Shown piece by piece: positions 1 to 5,363 of a stretch of 10,070 nucleotides of DNA. Made by a program: the position numbers and the translations under genes. The DNA is from Candidatus Aerophobota bacterium (GTDB lineage: Bacteria; Aerophobota; Aerophobia; Aerophobales; AE-B3A). The first letter of the stretch is position 1; each line of letters begins with the position of its first letter. Location: NCBI GenBank assembly GCA_030616535.1, contig JAUWXE010000034.1, forward strand, positions 1-10,070, written 5' to 3'. A model generated the notes under the pieces. The model searched no databases, was not told where the DNA came from, and saw only the letters and a list, made by a program, of their open reading frames with translations.

Positions 1-183
1 AATATATACCCTTTTGACTACGACATCCTTCAGCTCTCCGTGGATCTTGCCCTTGAAAGAGACATAACCGTCTATGACGCCTATTTTCTCACCCTGGCCA
101 GAGAAACCGACTCTATCTTTATAACCTCCGATGAAAAACTATACGATAGGATCGGAGATCTGAACTTTGTAAGAACTCTCTAG
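1..183 (+). CDS. PIN-domain (VapC-like) ribonuclease, C-terminal part
   Basis: Open from base 1 to TAG at 181-183; only the last 60 residues are in the window and the start lies upstream. The visible part matches the end of PIN-domain proteins. YDAYFLTLARE carries the third acidic metal ligand (Asp in YDA). ITSDEKLYDRI carries the fourth (Asp in TSDEKL). It is followed by a short strand ending FVRTL at the stop. PIN proteins of this size are usually toxin RNases of VapBC toxin-antitoxin pairs, cutting tRNA or rRNA with Mg2+. The antitoxin would normally lie immediately upstream, outside the window, so the toxin role is inferred. No link to the downstream folK is evident, since about 200 bp separate them. 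The family call is fairly secure; the exact target is unknown. Confidence 0.75.
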   Translation, partial: NIYPFDYDILQLSVDLALERDITVYDAYFLTLARETDSIFITSDEKLYDRIGDLNFVRTL

Positions 184-284
184 ATAAATCTCATCATCAA
201 TTTTCAAAGACTGTAATTAAGGCTAAGAAATGAAGACGGCAAAAGCGGTCTTGTGCGAGGCAAAGGGATTTTCAAAATGAGCCG

Positions 285-389
285 GTGGATGAGAAAAAGG
301 GTAAATGCTTCGGGGTAGAGATACCAGGAGACAGGGATCCCAAGGATTCTGAGAAGTGTGGTGGGAGGTATTTTGAGGTACGGAAATAA
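285..389 (+). CDS. possible small Cys-containing ORF before folK
   Basis: The stretch between the PIN gene and folK (184-389) holds no clear gene. One frame, however, is open from 234 to a TAA at 387-389 that directly abuts the folK ATG. Read from a GTG at 285 it would give 34 residues, with Cys at about 8 and 25 and a Gly/Asp/Pro-rich middle (VEIPGDRDPKDSEKCGGRYF). The purine-rich codons look plausible for this genome, and the TAA-ATG abutment could allow translational coupling to folK. Against it, there is no convincing Shine-Dalgarno sequence before the GTG, the length is very short and I recognise no family. It could equally be the decayed tail of a lost gene. Confidence 0.22.
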   Translation: MDEKKGKCFGVEIPGDRDPKDSEKCGGRYFEVRK

Positions 390-887
390 ATGCCCGTCGT
401 CTATATCGGATTAGGTTCAAATAAGGGCGATAGACTTAAGAATATAGACGTTGCCCTGAATCACCTAAAAAAGAAGATAGTAGTGGAAAAAAGATCCTCT
501 TTCTACCTTACCGAGCCGGTGGGAATGAAAGGTGGATGGTTTGTAAACTGTGTTCTGGAAGGAAAAACCGAACAGTCCCCGGAAAAACTTCTCCATACCT
601 TACTCGAAATTGAGAAAAGGATGGGAAGGGTCAGAGAAAAAAAGAAAACCTCCCGGATGATAGACCTGGATCTTTTGCTTTACGAGGATACAGTAGTCGA
701 CAAAGTCGACCTGGTAGTTCCTCACCCTCATCTACATAAAAGGAGATTCGTCCTTACGCCACTGGTAGAAATCAATCCTCACCTGGTTCATCCTGTGCTG
801 GGAAAATCATTGAAAGAGATTTTGAAGGAGCTTAAGGACTCACACCAGGTGGACAAAATCCTGGAGAATAGGGATGGAGGTCATTAA
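390..887 (+). CDS. folK: 2-amino-4-hydroxy-6-hydroxymethyldihydropteridine pyrophosphokinase (HPPK)
   Basis: Transfers pyrophosphate from ATP to 6-hydroxymethyl-7,8-dihydropterin, the step before dihydropteroate synthase in cytoplasmic folate synthesis. The 165 residues match single-domain HPPK. GLGSNKGDR (7-15) is the N-terminal signature and EPVGMKGGWFVNCV (42-55) forms part of the pterin pocket. LLEIEKRMGRVRE (71-83) and SRMIDLDLLLYED (88-100) follow; Asp92 and Asp94 correspond to the two Mg2+-binding aspartates. VPHPHLHKRRFVLTPLVEI (110-128) is the C-terminal catalytic loop and strand. The family's usual GPR before the DLD is TSR here, with the Arg kept. The ATG is preceded by GAGGT at 375-379, ten bases upstream. 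folB and folP are not adjacent. Length and motifs are intact, so it should be functional. Confidence 0.96.
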   Translation: MPVVYIGLGSNKGDRLKNIDVALNHLKKKIVVEKRSSFYLTEPVGMKGGWFVNCVLEGKTEQSPEKLLHTLLEIEKRMGRVREKKKTSRMIDLDLLLYEDTVVDKVDLVVPHPHLHKRRFVLTPLVEINPHLVHPVLGKSLKEILKELKDSHQVDKILENRDGGH

Positions 888-964
888 GGCTAGAGGTATC
901 GGAAAGATTTATAAAGGCTATAGCTGATATACAGCGACGGAGGGGAAGAGTCCCGAGGTATTTC

Positions 965-992
965 TTGACAGGGGAGAGGGGTAAGGTATAAT
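965..992 (+). promoter_or_regulatory. sigma70-type promoter for yicC-gmk-rpoZ
   Basis: A consensus -35 TTGACA (965-970) and a consensus -10 TATAAT (987-992) are separated by 16 bp. Transcription would start near 999, giving a leader of about 20 bases before the yicC start. It lies in the 133-bp gap after folK and is the best sigma70 match I see in the window. It implies that yicC-gmk-rpoZ is transcribed separately from folK. The spacer is one base below the 17-bp optimum. Confidence 0.82.
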
Positions 993-1007
993 AATGGTCA
1001 GTCGGCC

Positions 1008-1012
1008 AGGAG
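1008..1012 (+). promoter_or_regulatory. Shine-Dalgarno sequence fixing a TTG start for yicC
   Basis: AGGAG ends eight bases before the TTG at 1021. The in-frame ATG at 1030 would be 17 bases away, too far. This favours TTG as the yicC start and gives an N terminus (MHSMTGYG) like that of other family members (M-x-S-M-T-G-[YF]-G). Confidence 0.7.
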
Positions 1013-1020
1013 CGTTTTAA

Positions 1021-1896
1021 TTGCACAGTATGACCGGGTATGGGGAAGGAAGAGAAAGCAGCCAGGAAGTAGATCTCCGGGTGGAGATGAGCACGGTTAA
1101 TCACCGGTTCCTGGAAATAGAAGTTAAATCTTCTGAGGCGATTCCCTTTGCCTGGGAGAAAAAAATTAGGCAGTTGGTCAGAGAAAAAATTAAGCGGGGG
1201 AAAGTAAATCTTAATGTTGAGATTAGATGGAAACCCCCCTTCCTCTCTGAAGTAGCGATAAATCGGGAGCGTGCCACCTCTTACAAAAATGTCCTTTCCA
1301 GGCTTTGTCAGGACCTGGAGCTGAATGACAGAGTAACTCTCTCTCATCTCTTAGCCCTCCCCGGGGTAATCTCGTCATCCACAAAACCACAGATCAAAAA
1401 GAATTTAGAGACTATGCTGAAGAAAGCCTTAACCAAGGCCTTAAAGAACGTTCTCAAGATGAGAGAAAAGGAGGGAAAAGAGCATCTTCAAAGCATTCTT
1501 CGGTACCTTAAGAGAATCCAAAAAAGACTTTCCAGCCTGGAAAAAGAGATCCCCACGGCTCAAAAGAGCTATCAAGAGAAGACAAAGGAAAAGCTGGAGA
1601 GCCTTTTGGTACCAGGAGAAGATAGAGAAAAGGTTACCCGTGAGCTATCCCTTCTTATCTCACGCGGTGACGTCAGCGAGGAAAAGCTGAGATTTCAATC
1701 TCATTTAAATGAGCTGCAAATCACTTTGCCGCAGAAAGAGCCGGTGGGGAAAAAAATAAGATTTATACTGCAGGAACTCCAGAGAGAAATTAATACCATA
1801 GGAGCAAAAGCCAATTCTTTCATTATCTCTCGCCTGGTTGTCCAAATTAAGGAGGATCTAGAAAGAATCAGAGAGGAAGTTCAGAATATCGAATGA
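1021..1896 (+). CDS. yicC: YicC/YloC-family endoribonuclease
   Basis: Cytoplasmic protein of the YicC/YloC family, shown in E. coli and B. subtilis to be endoribonucleases acting in RNA turnover. The 291 residues are the usual length. The N-terminal domain begins MHSMTGYGEG and contains STVNHRFLEIEVK (24-36). A lysine- and glutamate-rich helical middle (about 130-200) probably forms the coiled arm. The C-terminal DUF1732 domain has VTRELSLLISRGDVSEEKLR, then PVGKKIRFILQELQREINTIG and KANSFIISRLVVQIKEDLERIREEVQNIE at the end. The start is TTG, chosen because of the Shine-Dalgarno spacing and the family N terminus. It is the first gene of yicC-gmk-rpoZ, a widely conserved order. The small remA/DUF370 gene that often sits between yicC and gmk is absent; only 94 bp separate the two. 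Specific RNA targets here are unknown. Confidence 0.93.
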   Translation: MHSMTGYGEGRESSQEVDLRVEMSTVNHRFLEIEVKSSEAIPFAWEKKIRQLVREKIKRGKVNLNVEIRWKPPFLSEVAINRERATSYKNVLSRLCQDLELNDRVTLSHLLALPGVISSSTKPQIKKNLETMLKKALTKALKNVLKMREKEGKEHLQSILRYLKRIQKRLSSLEKEIPTAQKSYQEKTKEKLESLLVPGEDREKVTRELSLLISRGDVSEEKLRFQSHLNELQITLPQKEPVGKKIRFILQELQREINTIGAKANSFIISRLVVQIKEDLERIREEVQNIE

Positions 1897-1990
1897 CCAA
1901 CCAACCACTTATGAGTAAAAGAAATTTGGAACTTAACTGATCTAGTTGGGTTTCCAGTGTTTAACTCTAAATCCTTAAAAATCTTTTTCC

Positions 1991-2623
1991 ATGGATAAAA
2001 GAAGAAACTTGTTTAAAAAGAAGAAAGGCTTAATCGTGGCTATTTCTGCTCCTTCAGGAGCCGGCAAAACTACCCTGTGTAAAAGACTTCTCCAAAGCTC
2101 ACCCTCATTTATTTTTTCGGTATCTTTCACTACCCGGCACCCTCGCAAGAACGAGATAGAAGGGGTAGATTACTATTTTGTCTCCCGGGAAGAATTCCAA
2201 AAAATGGTAGACGCCCGGAAATTCGTGGAATGGGCAGAAGTACATGGGCAGCTTTACGGAACCTCAGCTAATCTTTTAAATAAGGCCATAGAAGCAGAAA
2301 AGGATGTGGTTCTGGAGGTTGATGTCAAGGGCGGGACCCAAATCAAGAAAAACTATCCTCAGGCGGTGCTAGTCTTTCTTCTTCCTCCCTCCTGGCAGGA
2401 GCTAGAAAAGCGATTAAGAAGCCGGCGTACCGAGGATTACGAGAGGGTTAAGGAAAGAATAAAACAGGCAAAAAAAGAGATTGACTATGCGCCTTATTAC
2501 GATTATTTAATAATAAACGACGATATAAACAGAGCTTTAGATGATTTAATCGCCATAATCAGAGCGGAACGCTGTCGCATGAATAGAGTACCCCTGGAAG
2601 AAATGAGAGATTCCGAGGGTTGA
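1991..2623 (+). CDS. gmk: guanylate kinase
   Basis: Phosphorylates GMP (and dGMP) to GDP with ATP, an essential step of purine nucleotide and (p)ppGpp metabolism. The 210 residues are the normal bacterial length. The P-loop SAPSGAGKTT covers 19-28, with Lys26 contacting phosphate. The GMP-binding region runs through FTTRHPRKNEIEGVDYYFV (46-64), then EFVEW-type residues near 80 and HGQLYGTS (85-92). LEVDVKGGTQIKK (108-120) holds the acidic strand. The LID Arg residues lie in EKRLRSRRTEDYERVKERI (139-157), and YDYLIINDD (170-178) closes the core. An in-frame stop at 1976-1978 rules out an upstream start. No Shine-Dalgarno sequence precedes the ATG at 1991. The TTG at 2009 with AAGAAG upstream is a weaker alternative that would still keep the whole kinase. 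It sits between yicC and rpoZ, as in many bacteria. Confidence 0.96.
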   Translation: MDKRRNLFKKKKGLIVAISAPSGAGKTTLCKRLLQSSPSFIFSVSFTTRHPRKNEIEGVDYYFVSREEFQKMVDARKFVEWAEVHGQLYGTSANLLNKAIEAEKDVVLEVDVKGGTQIKKNYPQAVLVFLLPPSWQELEKRLRSRRTEDYERVKERIKQAKKEIDYAPYYDYLIINDDINRALDDLIAIIRAERCRMNRVPLEEMRDSEG

Positions 2624-2634
2624 TATCAAGTTAA

Positions 2635-2640
2635 AAGGAG
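2635..2640 (+). promoter_or_regulatory. Shine-Dalgarno sequence of rpoZ
   Basis: AAGGAG ends six bases before CTG 2647 and nine before ATT 2650. No ATG, GTG or TTG is available in the rpoZ frame between the in-frame TAG at 2644-2646 and the conserved N terminus. The strong site therefore marks a non-standard start codon and favours CTG by spacing. Confidence 0.7.
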
Positions 2641-2646
2641 CTTTAG

Positions 2647-2895
2647 CTGATTAAGTTCTCTACCGATGATTTACTACGTAAAAGTGGGATAGAAGATAAA
2701 TACGAACTTACCCGTTTGGCCATTCGAAGAGTTAGACAACTTGTTAAAGAAAAGGATAAAATGGCCCTGGAGGACACTCACGAGAAACTCCCTACCCTGG
2801 TTTTAAAGGAAATTGCAGAGGGTAAACTAAAACCGGCGAGTCTTAAGGAAGAATCTCAAGAGAAAGAAATCTCCCCCTCCAACACTGAAAAATAG
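2647..2895 (+). CDS. rpoZ: RNA polymerase omega subunit, CTG start
   Basis: Smallest core RNA polymerase subunit. It wraps the C terminus of beta-prime and aids enzyme assembly; in some bacteria it forms a ppGpp site. Translation from CTG gives 82 residues beginning MIKFSTDDLL. Next comes the conserved KYELTRLAIRRVRQL (18-32), the counterpart of the Y-x-L-x-x-x-A-x-[RK]-R-[AV]-R-Q-[LI] helix. LPTLVLKEIAEGKLKP (52-67) matches the K-P-x-x-x-A-[LM]-x-E-[IL]-x-x-G-K-[IL] segment, and an acidic polar tail follows. The frame is blocked upstream by TAG at 2644. The only possible starts are CTG (2647), giving M-I-K-F, or ATT (2650). It follows gmk by 23 bp, the expected position. It ends 15 bp before the stop of the convergent RACo-like gene, and I see no terminator hairpin between them. 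Confidence 0.88.
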   Translation: MIKFSTDDLLRKSGIEDKYELTRLAIRRVRQLVKEKDKMALEDTHEKLPTLVLKEIAEGKLKPASLKEESQEKEISPSNTEK

Positions 2896-2910
2896 TGGTT
2901 ATTTTGTGGC

Positions 2911-4755
2911 TCACTCCTGTTTGCCAAAGTCCATGGCCTGGGTGAGGATATCCGAAAAATCGGGGTAGGAGGCCAGCTCAACATAGTCTACGCCTTCGGA
3001 AATTTTCTCCGTTTGCTTACGGTTTTTTTCTGAGACCAGAGCCATGATTGCCCCCAGACTTGCCGCATTGCCCACACTCCTCACTTTAGCTTTGGGAAAA
3101 GTAGGGATAAGACCAATCAGATGAGCACTTTCAGGGTTAATATAGCTTCCAAATGCTCCGGCCAGGAGAACCTCATCTACCTCGTCTCTTTCTACCCCTA
3201 GACAGGTGAGGAGAATTTTTATCCCCGAGCAAATAGCCCCTTTGGCTAATTGAAGCTCTCTTATGTCTTTTTGGGTGAGAATAATAGGAATTCCATCTTG
3301 AGCTTTTTCTTTTTCTACCAGAAGAAAACCATTATGGTCATTTTTTCTTATTATCCTGCTCGACCATTCTTTTGCTTTAGAAGAAGGCTTGAGCCGTCCC
3401 GAGCTATCAATGATCTTTTCCTTTAGGAGCTGGCTGGAGGTGTCTATCAGCCCGCTGCCACAAATCCCTCTGGCCCTGCCTCCTCCTATCACCTCTACCT
3501 CTATCTTCCCTTCCTCGAGTCTTACCTTCTCTATAGCCCCTCTTTCTGCTCTCATTCCCTGCGAGATCCTCGCTCCTTCAAAGGCCGGCCCAGCAGCTGT
3601 AGAAGCGCAAACTAACTTTTTTCCTTTGGCCAGAACAATCTCACCGTTGGTCCCAATGTCTATGGCTAGTCTTACCTTCCGGCTATCCTCATTAGATAAG
3701 GAGGTAGCCAGGATGACTGCTACTGTATCTCCCCCTACGAAAGCAGCAATGCTAGGGAAAAGATATAAACTTCCCTGCGGATTTATTCTAATTCCTAAAT
3801 CAGTGGCTTTTAACTCCATGGATCTCTTGACAACAGGAACATAAGGATAAAGAGCTAAGTTTGTCGGATTTACCCCTAAAAGAAGATGCTGCATGACTGT
3901 ATTCCCTACAAAAGTAGCTAAATAAATGTTTTCTTTTTTTACTTCACCCACTTCCCTCAACCGCTGGATTATCCGGTTTATTGCCCCGATTATCCTCTTT
4001 TGCAAGATTTTAAGCCCCTCCGGATGTGACTGAAGAAAGTCTATCCGGCTTACCACGTCCTCTCCAAACGAGGTCTGGGGGTTTAAGAGAGCATCTGTAG
4101 CCAGCTCTTCTCCCGTGTCCAAGTCTATTAGCGTCCCCACCACTGTCGTAGTTCCTACATCGAAAGCCACCCCAAAATTTTTTCCCCTCGTGTCGCCTTT
4201 TTCTACTACCAATAGCCTCTGTTTCTCTAGTACGGCCGTAAGCTTGAAATCTCCCTCCCGCATAACCCCCGGGAGCCTTTTAATTAGATCAAGATCAGTT
4301 AAAGGATACCTAATCCCCCTTTCTCCCAGATGTCTTTCCAGGCGGGATAGATCCGCAATTTGGTCTTTAAGGCTGGGGGGAGAAAGAGAAAGGTATATTT
4401 TCTTAATTACAGGCTTGATTTTTATTTTTCTGTTTATTCTGTCAGTTAAAATTTTAGGAAAGGAAATTAAGGAAAGAGGGTAAATCTCAACCTCAACATC
4501 GCCTTCAACAGCTACCTGGCAAGCCAGGCGAACATCGTTCTCTACCGACTGGAGATGTTTTTTTTCAACCGAAGTTAAGGGAGAAAGTTTCCCTTTGACC
4601 CTAATCCTACACTTTCCACATATGCCTTTTCCGCCGCAGGGAAAATTTATCTTAACTCCTGCCTTTTCTATCGCTTCTCTAATAGGAGTTTTAATGGAGG
4701 TGAGAATCTCCTTTCTTTCCGGTTGAAAAACTACTCTTACTTTTCTGTTTTTCAT
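2911..4755 (-). CDS. RACo-like corrinoid activation protein (2Fe-2S ferredoxin plus ASKHA ATPase, DUF4445)
   Basis: Reductive activators of this family use a 2Fe-2S cluster and ATP to return corrinoid proteins from inactive Co(II) to Co(I). Examples are RACo for the corrinoid iron-sulfur protein of the Wood-Ljungdahl pathway and RamA/RACE for methyltransferase systems. From ATG 4755 it has 614 residues. The N-terminal ferredoxin domain carries Cys40, Cys46, Cys49 and Cys79 (PCGGKGICGKC, then RLACQ), a plant-type 2Fe-2S spacing. A linker domain runs to about 190. The ASKHA ATPase follows: AFDVGTTTVVGTLIDLDTG (from 197), FVGNTVMQHLLLG, AIDIGTNGEIVLAKG (364-378), STAAGPAFEGARISQGM, GGGRARGICGSGLID (424-438) and VLLAGAFGSYINPESA (529-544). 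A TTG at 4761 would add two residues and directly abuts the restored trxA stop. No CODH/ACS or methyltransferase gene is in the window, so the partner is unknown. Confidence 0.9.
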   Translation of the reverse strand: MKNRKVRVVFQPERKEILTSIKTPIREAIEKAGVKINFPCGGKGICGKCRIRVKGKLSPLTSVEKKHLQSVENDVRLACQVAVEGDVEVEIYPLSLISFPKILTDRINRKIKIKPVIKKIYLSLSPPSLKDQIADLSRLERHLGERGIRYPLTDLDLIKRLPGVMREGDFKLTAVLEKQRLLVVEKGDTRGKNFGVAFDVGTTTVVGTLIDLDTGEELATDALLNPQTSFGEDVVSRIDFLQSHPEGLKILQKRIIGAINRIIQRLREVGEVKKENIYLATFVGNTVMQHLLLGVNPTNLALYPYVPVVKRSMELKATDLGIRINPQGSLYLFPSIAAFVGGDTVAVILATSLSNEDSRKVRLAIDIGTNGEIVLAKGKKLVCASTAAGPAFEGARISQGMRAERGAIEKVRLEEGKIEVEVIGGGRARGICGSGLIDTSSQLLKEKIIDSSGRLKPSSKAKEWSSRIIRKNDHNGFLLVEKEKAQDGIPIILTQKDIRELQLAKGAICSGIKILLTCLGVERDEVDEVLLAGAFGSYINPESAHLIGLIPTFPKAKVRSVGNAASLGAIMALVSEKNRKQTEKISEGVDYVELASYPDFSDILTQAMDFGKQE

Positions 4756-4761
4756 AAACAA

Positions 4762-4845
4762 TTAACTTATCAACTTCATTAAACGACGCACAAGTTCCTT
4801 TTTTGACGTTATTCCGACTACCCGATCAGTTACTTCTCCATTTTT
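4762..4845 (-). pseudogene. trxA: out-of-frame C-terminal part of trxA
   Basis: Adding one T to the T8 run (4846-4853) makes the reading continue as FKNGEVTDRVVGITSKKEL, followed by VRRLMKLIS and TAA at 4764-4762. This is the standard end of thioredoxin: the F-K-x-G-x-x-x-x-x-x-x-G strand-turn and the last helix. The joined protein is 108 residues, exactly family length. The retained coding quality downstream of the break argues for a very recent mutation, a sequencing error, or a slippage mechanism that still yields full-length protein. The restored stop touches the TTG at 4761 of the RACo-like gene. Confidence 0.82.
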
Positions 4846-5087
4846 AAAAAAAAGTAAGCAGGGATGCCTCGTACTCCATACTCAGCTGCTTTAGAGGCGC
4901 TTTCATCTACATTTAATTTGTAAATGTCAACCTTGTCTTTAAACTCTTTGCTTAGCTCCTCAACTATGGGTTCCATCTTTAAGCAGGGGCTGCACCATTT
5001 AGCCCAGAAATCTACCACTACTAGTTTATCTGCTTTTAATACCTTTTCCTGGAAATCTTCCTCTTTGAGCTCTTTAATCTCGCTCAT
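4830..5087 (-). CDS. trxA: thioredoxin, reading frame cut short by a frameshift
   Basis: Cytoplasmic disulfide reductase of the thioredoxin fold. The start is certain: GGGAGG lies five bases before ATG 5087. Residues 1-80 are typical, with VVVDFWAKWCSPCLKMEPIVEELS carrying the redox pair Cys32/Cys35. The active site is WCSPC rather than the usual WCGPC, and the cis-proline is Pro76 in GVRGIPAYFF. The frame as written then leaves the family and stops after LKMEK, giving 85 residues without the last strand and helix. The break falls at eight T on this strand (4846-4853). The missing C terminus is intact in the next frame (see next entry). Possible causes are a true mutation, an assembly error in the homopolymer, or polymerase slippage making a mix of products. 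Of these I find a single-base error or mutation most likely. Confidence 0.88.
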   Translation of the reverse strand: MSEIKELKEEDFQEKVLKADKLVVVDFWAKWCSPCLKMEPIVEELSKEFKDKVDIYKLNVDESASKAAEYGVRGIPAYFFLKMEK

Positions 5088-5092
5088 TTTTT

Positions 5093-5098
5093 CCTCCC
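5093..5098 (-). promoter_or_regulatory. Shine-Dalgarno sequence of trxA
   Basis: GGGAGG on the minus strand, five bases before ATG 5087. It is the strongest ribosome-binding site on this strand and fixes the trxA start. Confidence 0.8.
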
Positions 5099-5160
5099 AG
5101 AAGGATTATTAACTCTGCCATTTTTTATTATTTGAGTTTCTTAGTTAAAGATTTACTCAA

Positions 5161-5200
5161 TACTATTACTATTATGTACTTTAAGTAAATAGTAGTAGTA
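5161..5200. repeat. inverted repeat of opposed DnaA-trio-like arrays
   Basis: Left arm TACTATTACTATT (5161-5173) pairs with right arm AATAGTAGTAGTA (5188-5200). All 13 positions pair except one T/G. A second, inner palindrome (TACTT-T-AAGTA, 5177-5187) fills the centre. The right arm runs on as four TAG units (5190-5201). The left arm reads CTA-TTA-CTA-TTA, which is TAA/TAG on the minus strand. These are the 5'-TA[G/A] units known to guide DnaA onto single strands. No T-run follows on either strand, so a terminator is unlikely. Confidence 0.7.
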
Positions 5201-5208
5201 GTACAGTA

Positions 5209-5226
5209 TGTGAATTATGGGGATAA
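5209..5226 (-). promoter_or_regulatory. tandem DnaA boxes next to the TAG array
   Basis: TGTGAATTA (5209-5217) and TGGGGATAA (5218-5226) are contiguous minus-strand DnaA boxes. Each matches TGTGNATAA or TGTGGATAA at 8 of 9 positions. They lie seven bases from the end of the TAG repeats, the place of the two anchoring boxes in a basal unwinding module. Confidence 0.55.
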
Positions 5227-5271
5227 ACACGAAAGCTATGGTTACACCTATTCAGAATAGAAAAATAAATG

Positions 5272-5280
5272 TGAGGATAA
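5272..5280 (-). promoter_or_regulatory. DnaA box, 8 of 9
   Basis: TGAGGATAA matches TGTGGATAA except at position 3. It is the exact inverted copy of the box at 5339-5347, and the shared repeat extends to ten bases (5272-5281 with 5338-5347). Confidence 0.5.
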
Positions 5281-5298
5281 AAGATGAACTTTTCTATC

Positions 5299-5307
5299 TT
5301 ATTCACA
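5299..5307 (+). promoter_or_regulatory. DnaA box, consensus TTATNCACA
   Basis: TTATTCACA matches TTATNCACA at all positions. It lies 56 bp from the dnaA stop, inside the candidate origin. Confidence 0.65.
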
Positions 5308-5338
5308 ACAAAAGAACCTTTTAAGTTTTTACTAAGGT

Positions 5339-5347
5339 TTATCCTCA
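5339..5347 (+). promoter_or_regulatory. DnaA box, 8 of 9
   Basis: TTATCCTCA differs from TTATCCACA at one position and is the inverted partner of the box at 5272-5280. A weak 6-bp inverted repeat, AACCTT/AAGGTT (5315-5320 with 5334-5339), overlaps its edge. Confidence 0.5.
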
Positions 5348-5363
5348 AATACTCCCCAGAATA

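Larger units (their letters stand above)
5121..5347. other. candidate replication origin (oriC), dnaA-trxA intergenic
   Basis: The 276-bp gap between trxA and the end of dnaA holds no gene. It has the parts of an unwinding origin in order. An A+T-rich stretch comes first (5121-5200, 15 G/C in 80 bases). Within it lie two opposed trinucleotide arrays of the DnaA-trio type (5163-5174 and 5190-5201). Five DnaA boxes matching TTATNCACA or TTATCCACA at 8 or 9 of 9 positions follow up to 5347. The proximal two boxes are contiguous and point the same way, seven bases from the TAG array. Position next to dnaA and this order resemble the unwinding half (incC) of the B. subtilis origin, which lies between dnaA and dnaN. 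Here the gene beyond is trxA, not dnaN. Function is inferred; the motifs are directly visible. Confidence 0.72.

Noticed and set aside
874..927. 17-codon ORF overlapping the end of folK, N terminus MEVIKARGIGKIYKGYS resembling the start of an ABC ATPase
   Set aside because: Too short for a gene and no Walker motif follows in any frame before the yicC promoter. At most a decayed remnant, more likely chance.
832..1347. Long minus-strand open frame
   Set aside because: It overlaps folK, a consensus promoter and yicC, and shows no family features; a shadow of yicC.
3389..3844. Plus-strand open frame inside the RACo-like gene
   Set aside because: Its Ser/Pro-rich composition is the mirror of the real minus-strand ATPase motifs; no independent signal.
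5161..5200. Inverted repeat as a rho-independent terminator of dnaA
   Set aside because: The stem has almost no G-C pairs and no T-run follows on either strand; the trinucleotide periodicity and adjacent DnaA boxes fit an origin better.
5315..5339. AACCTT/AAGGTT inverted repeat after dnaA as a terminator
   Set aside because: Only a 6-bp A+T-rich stem with a 13-base loop and no proper U-run on the dnaA strand; it overlaps a DnaA box in the candidate origin.
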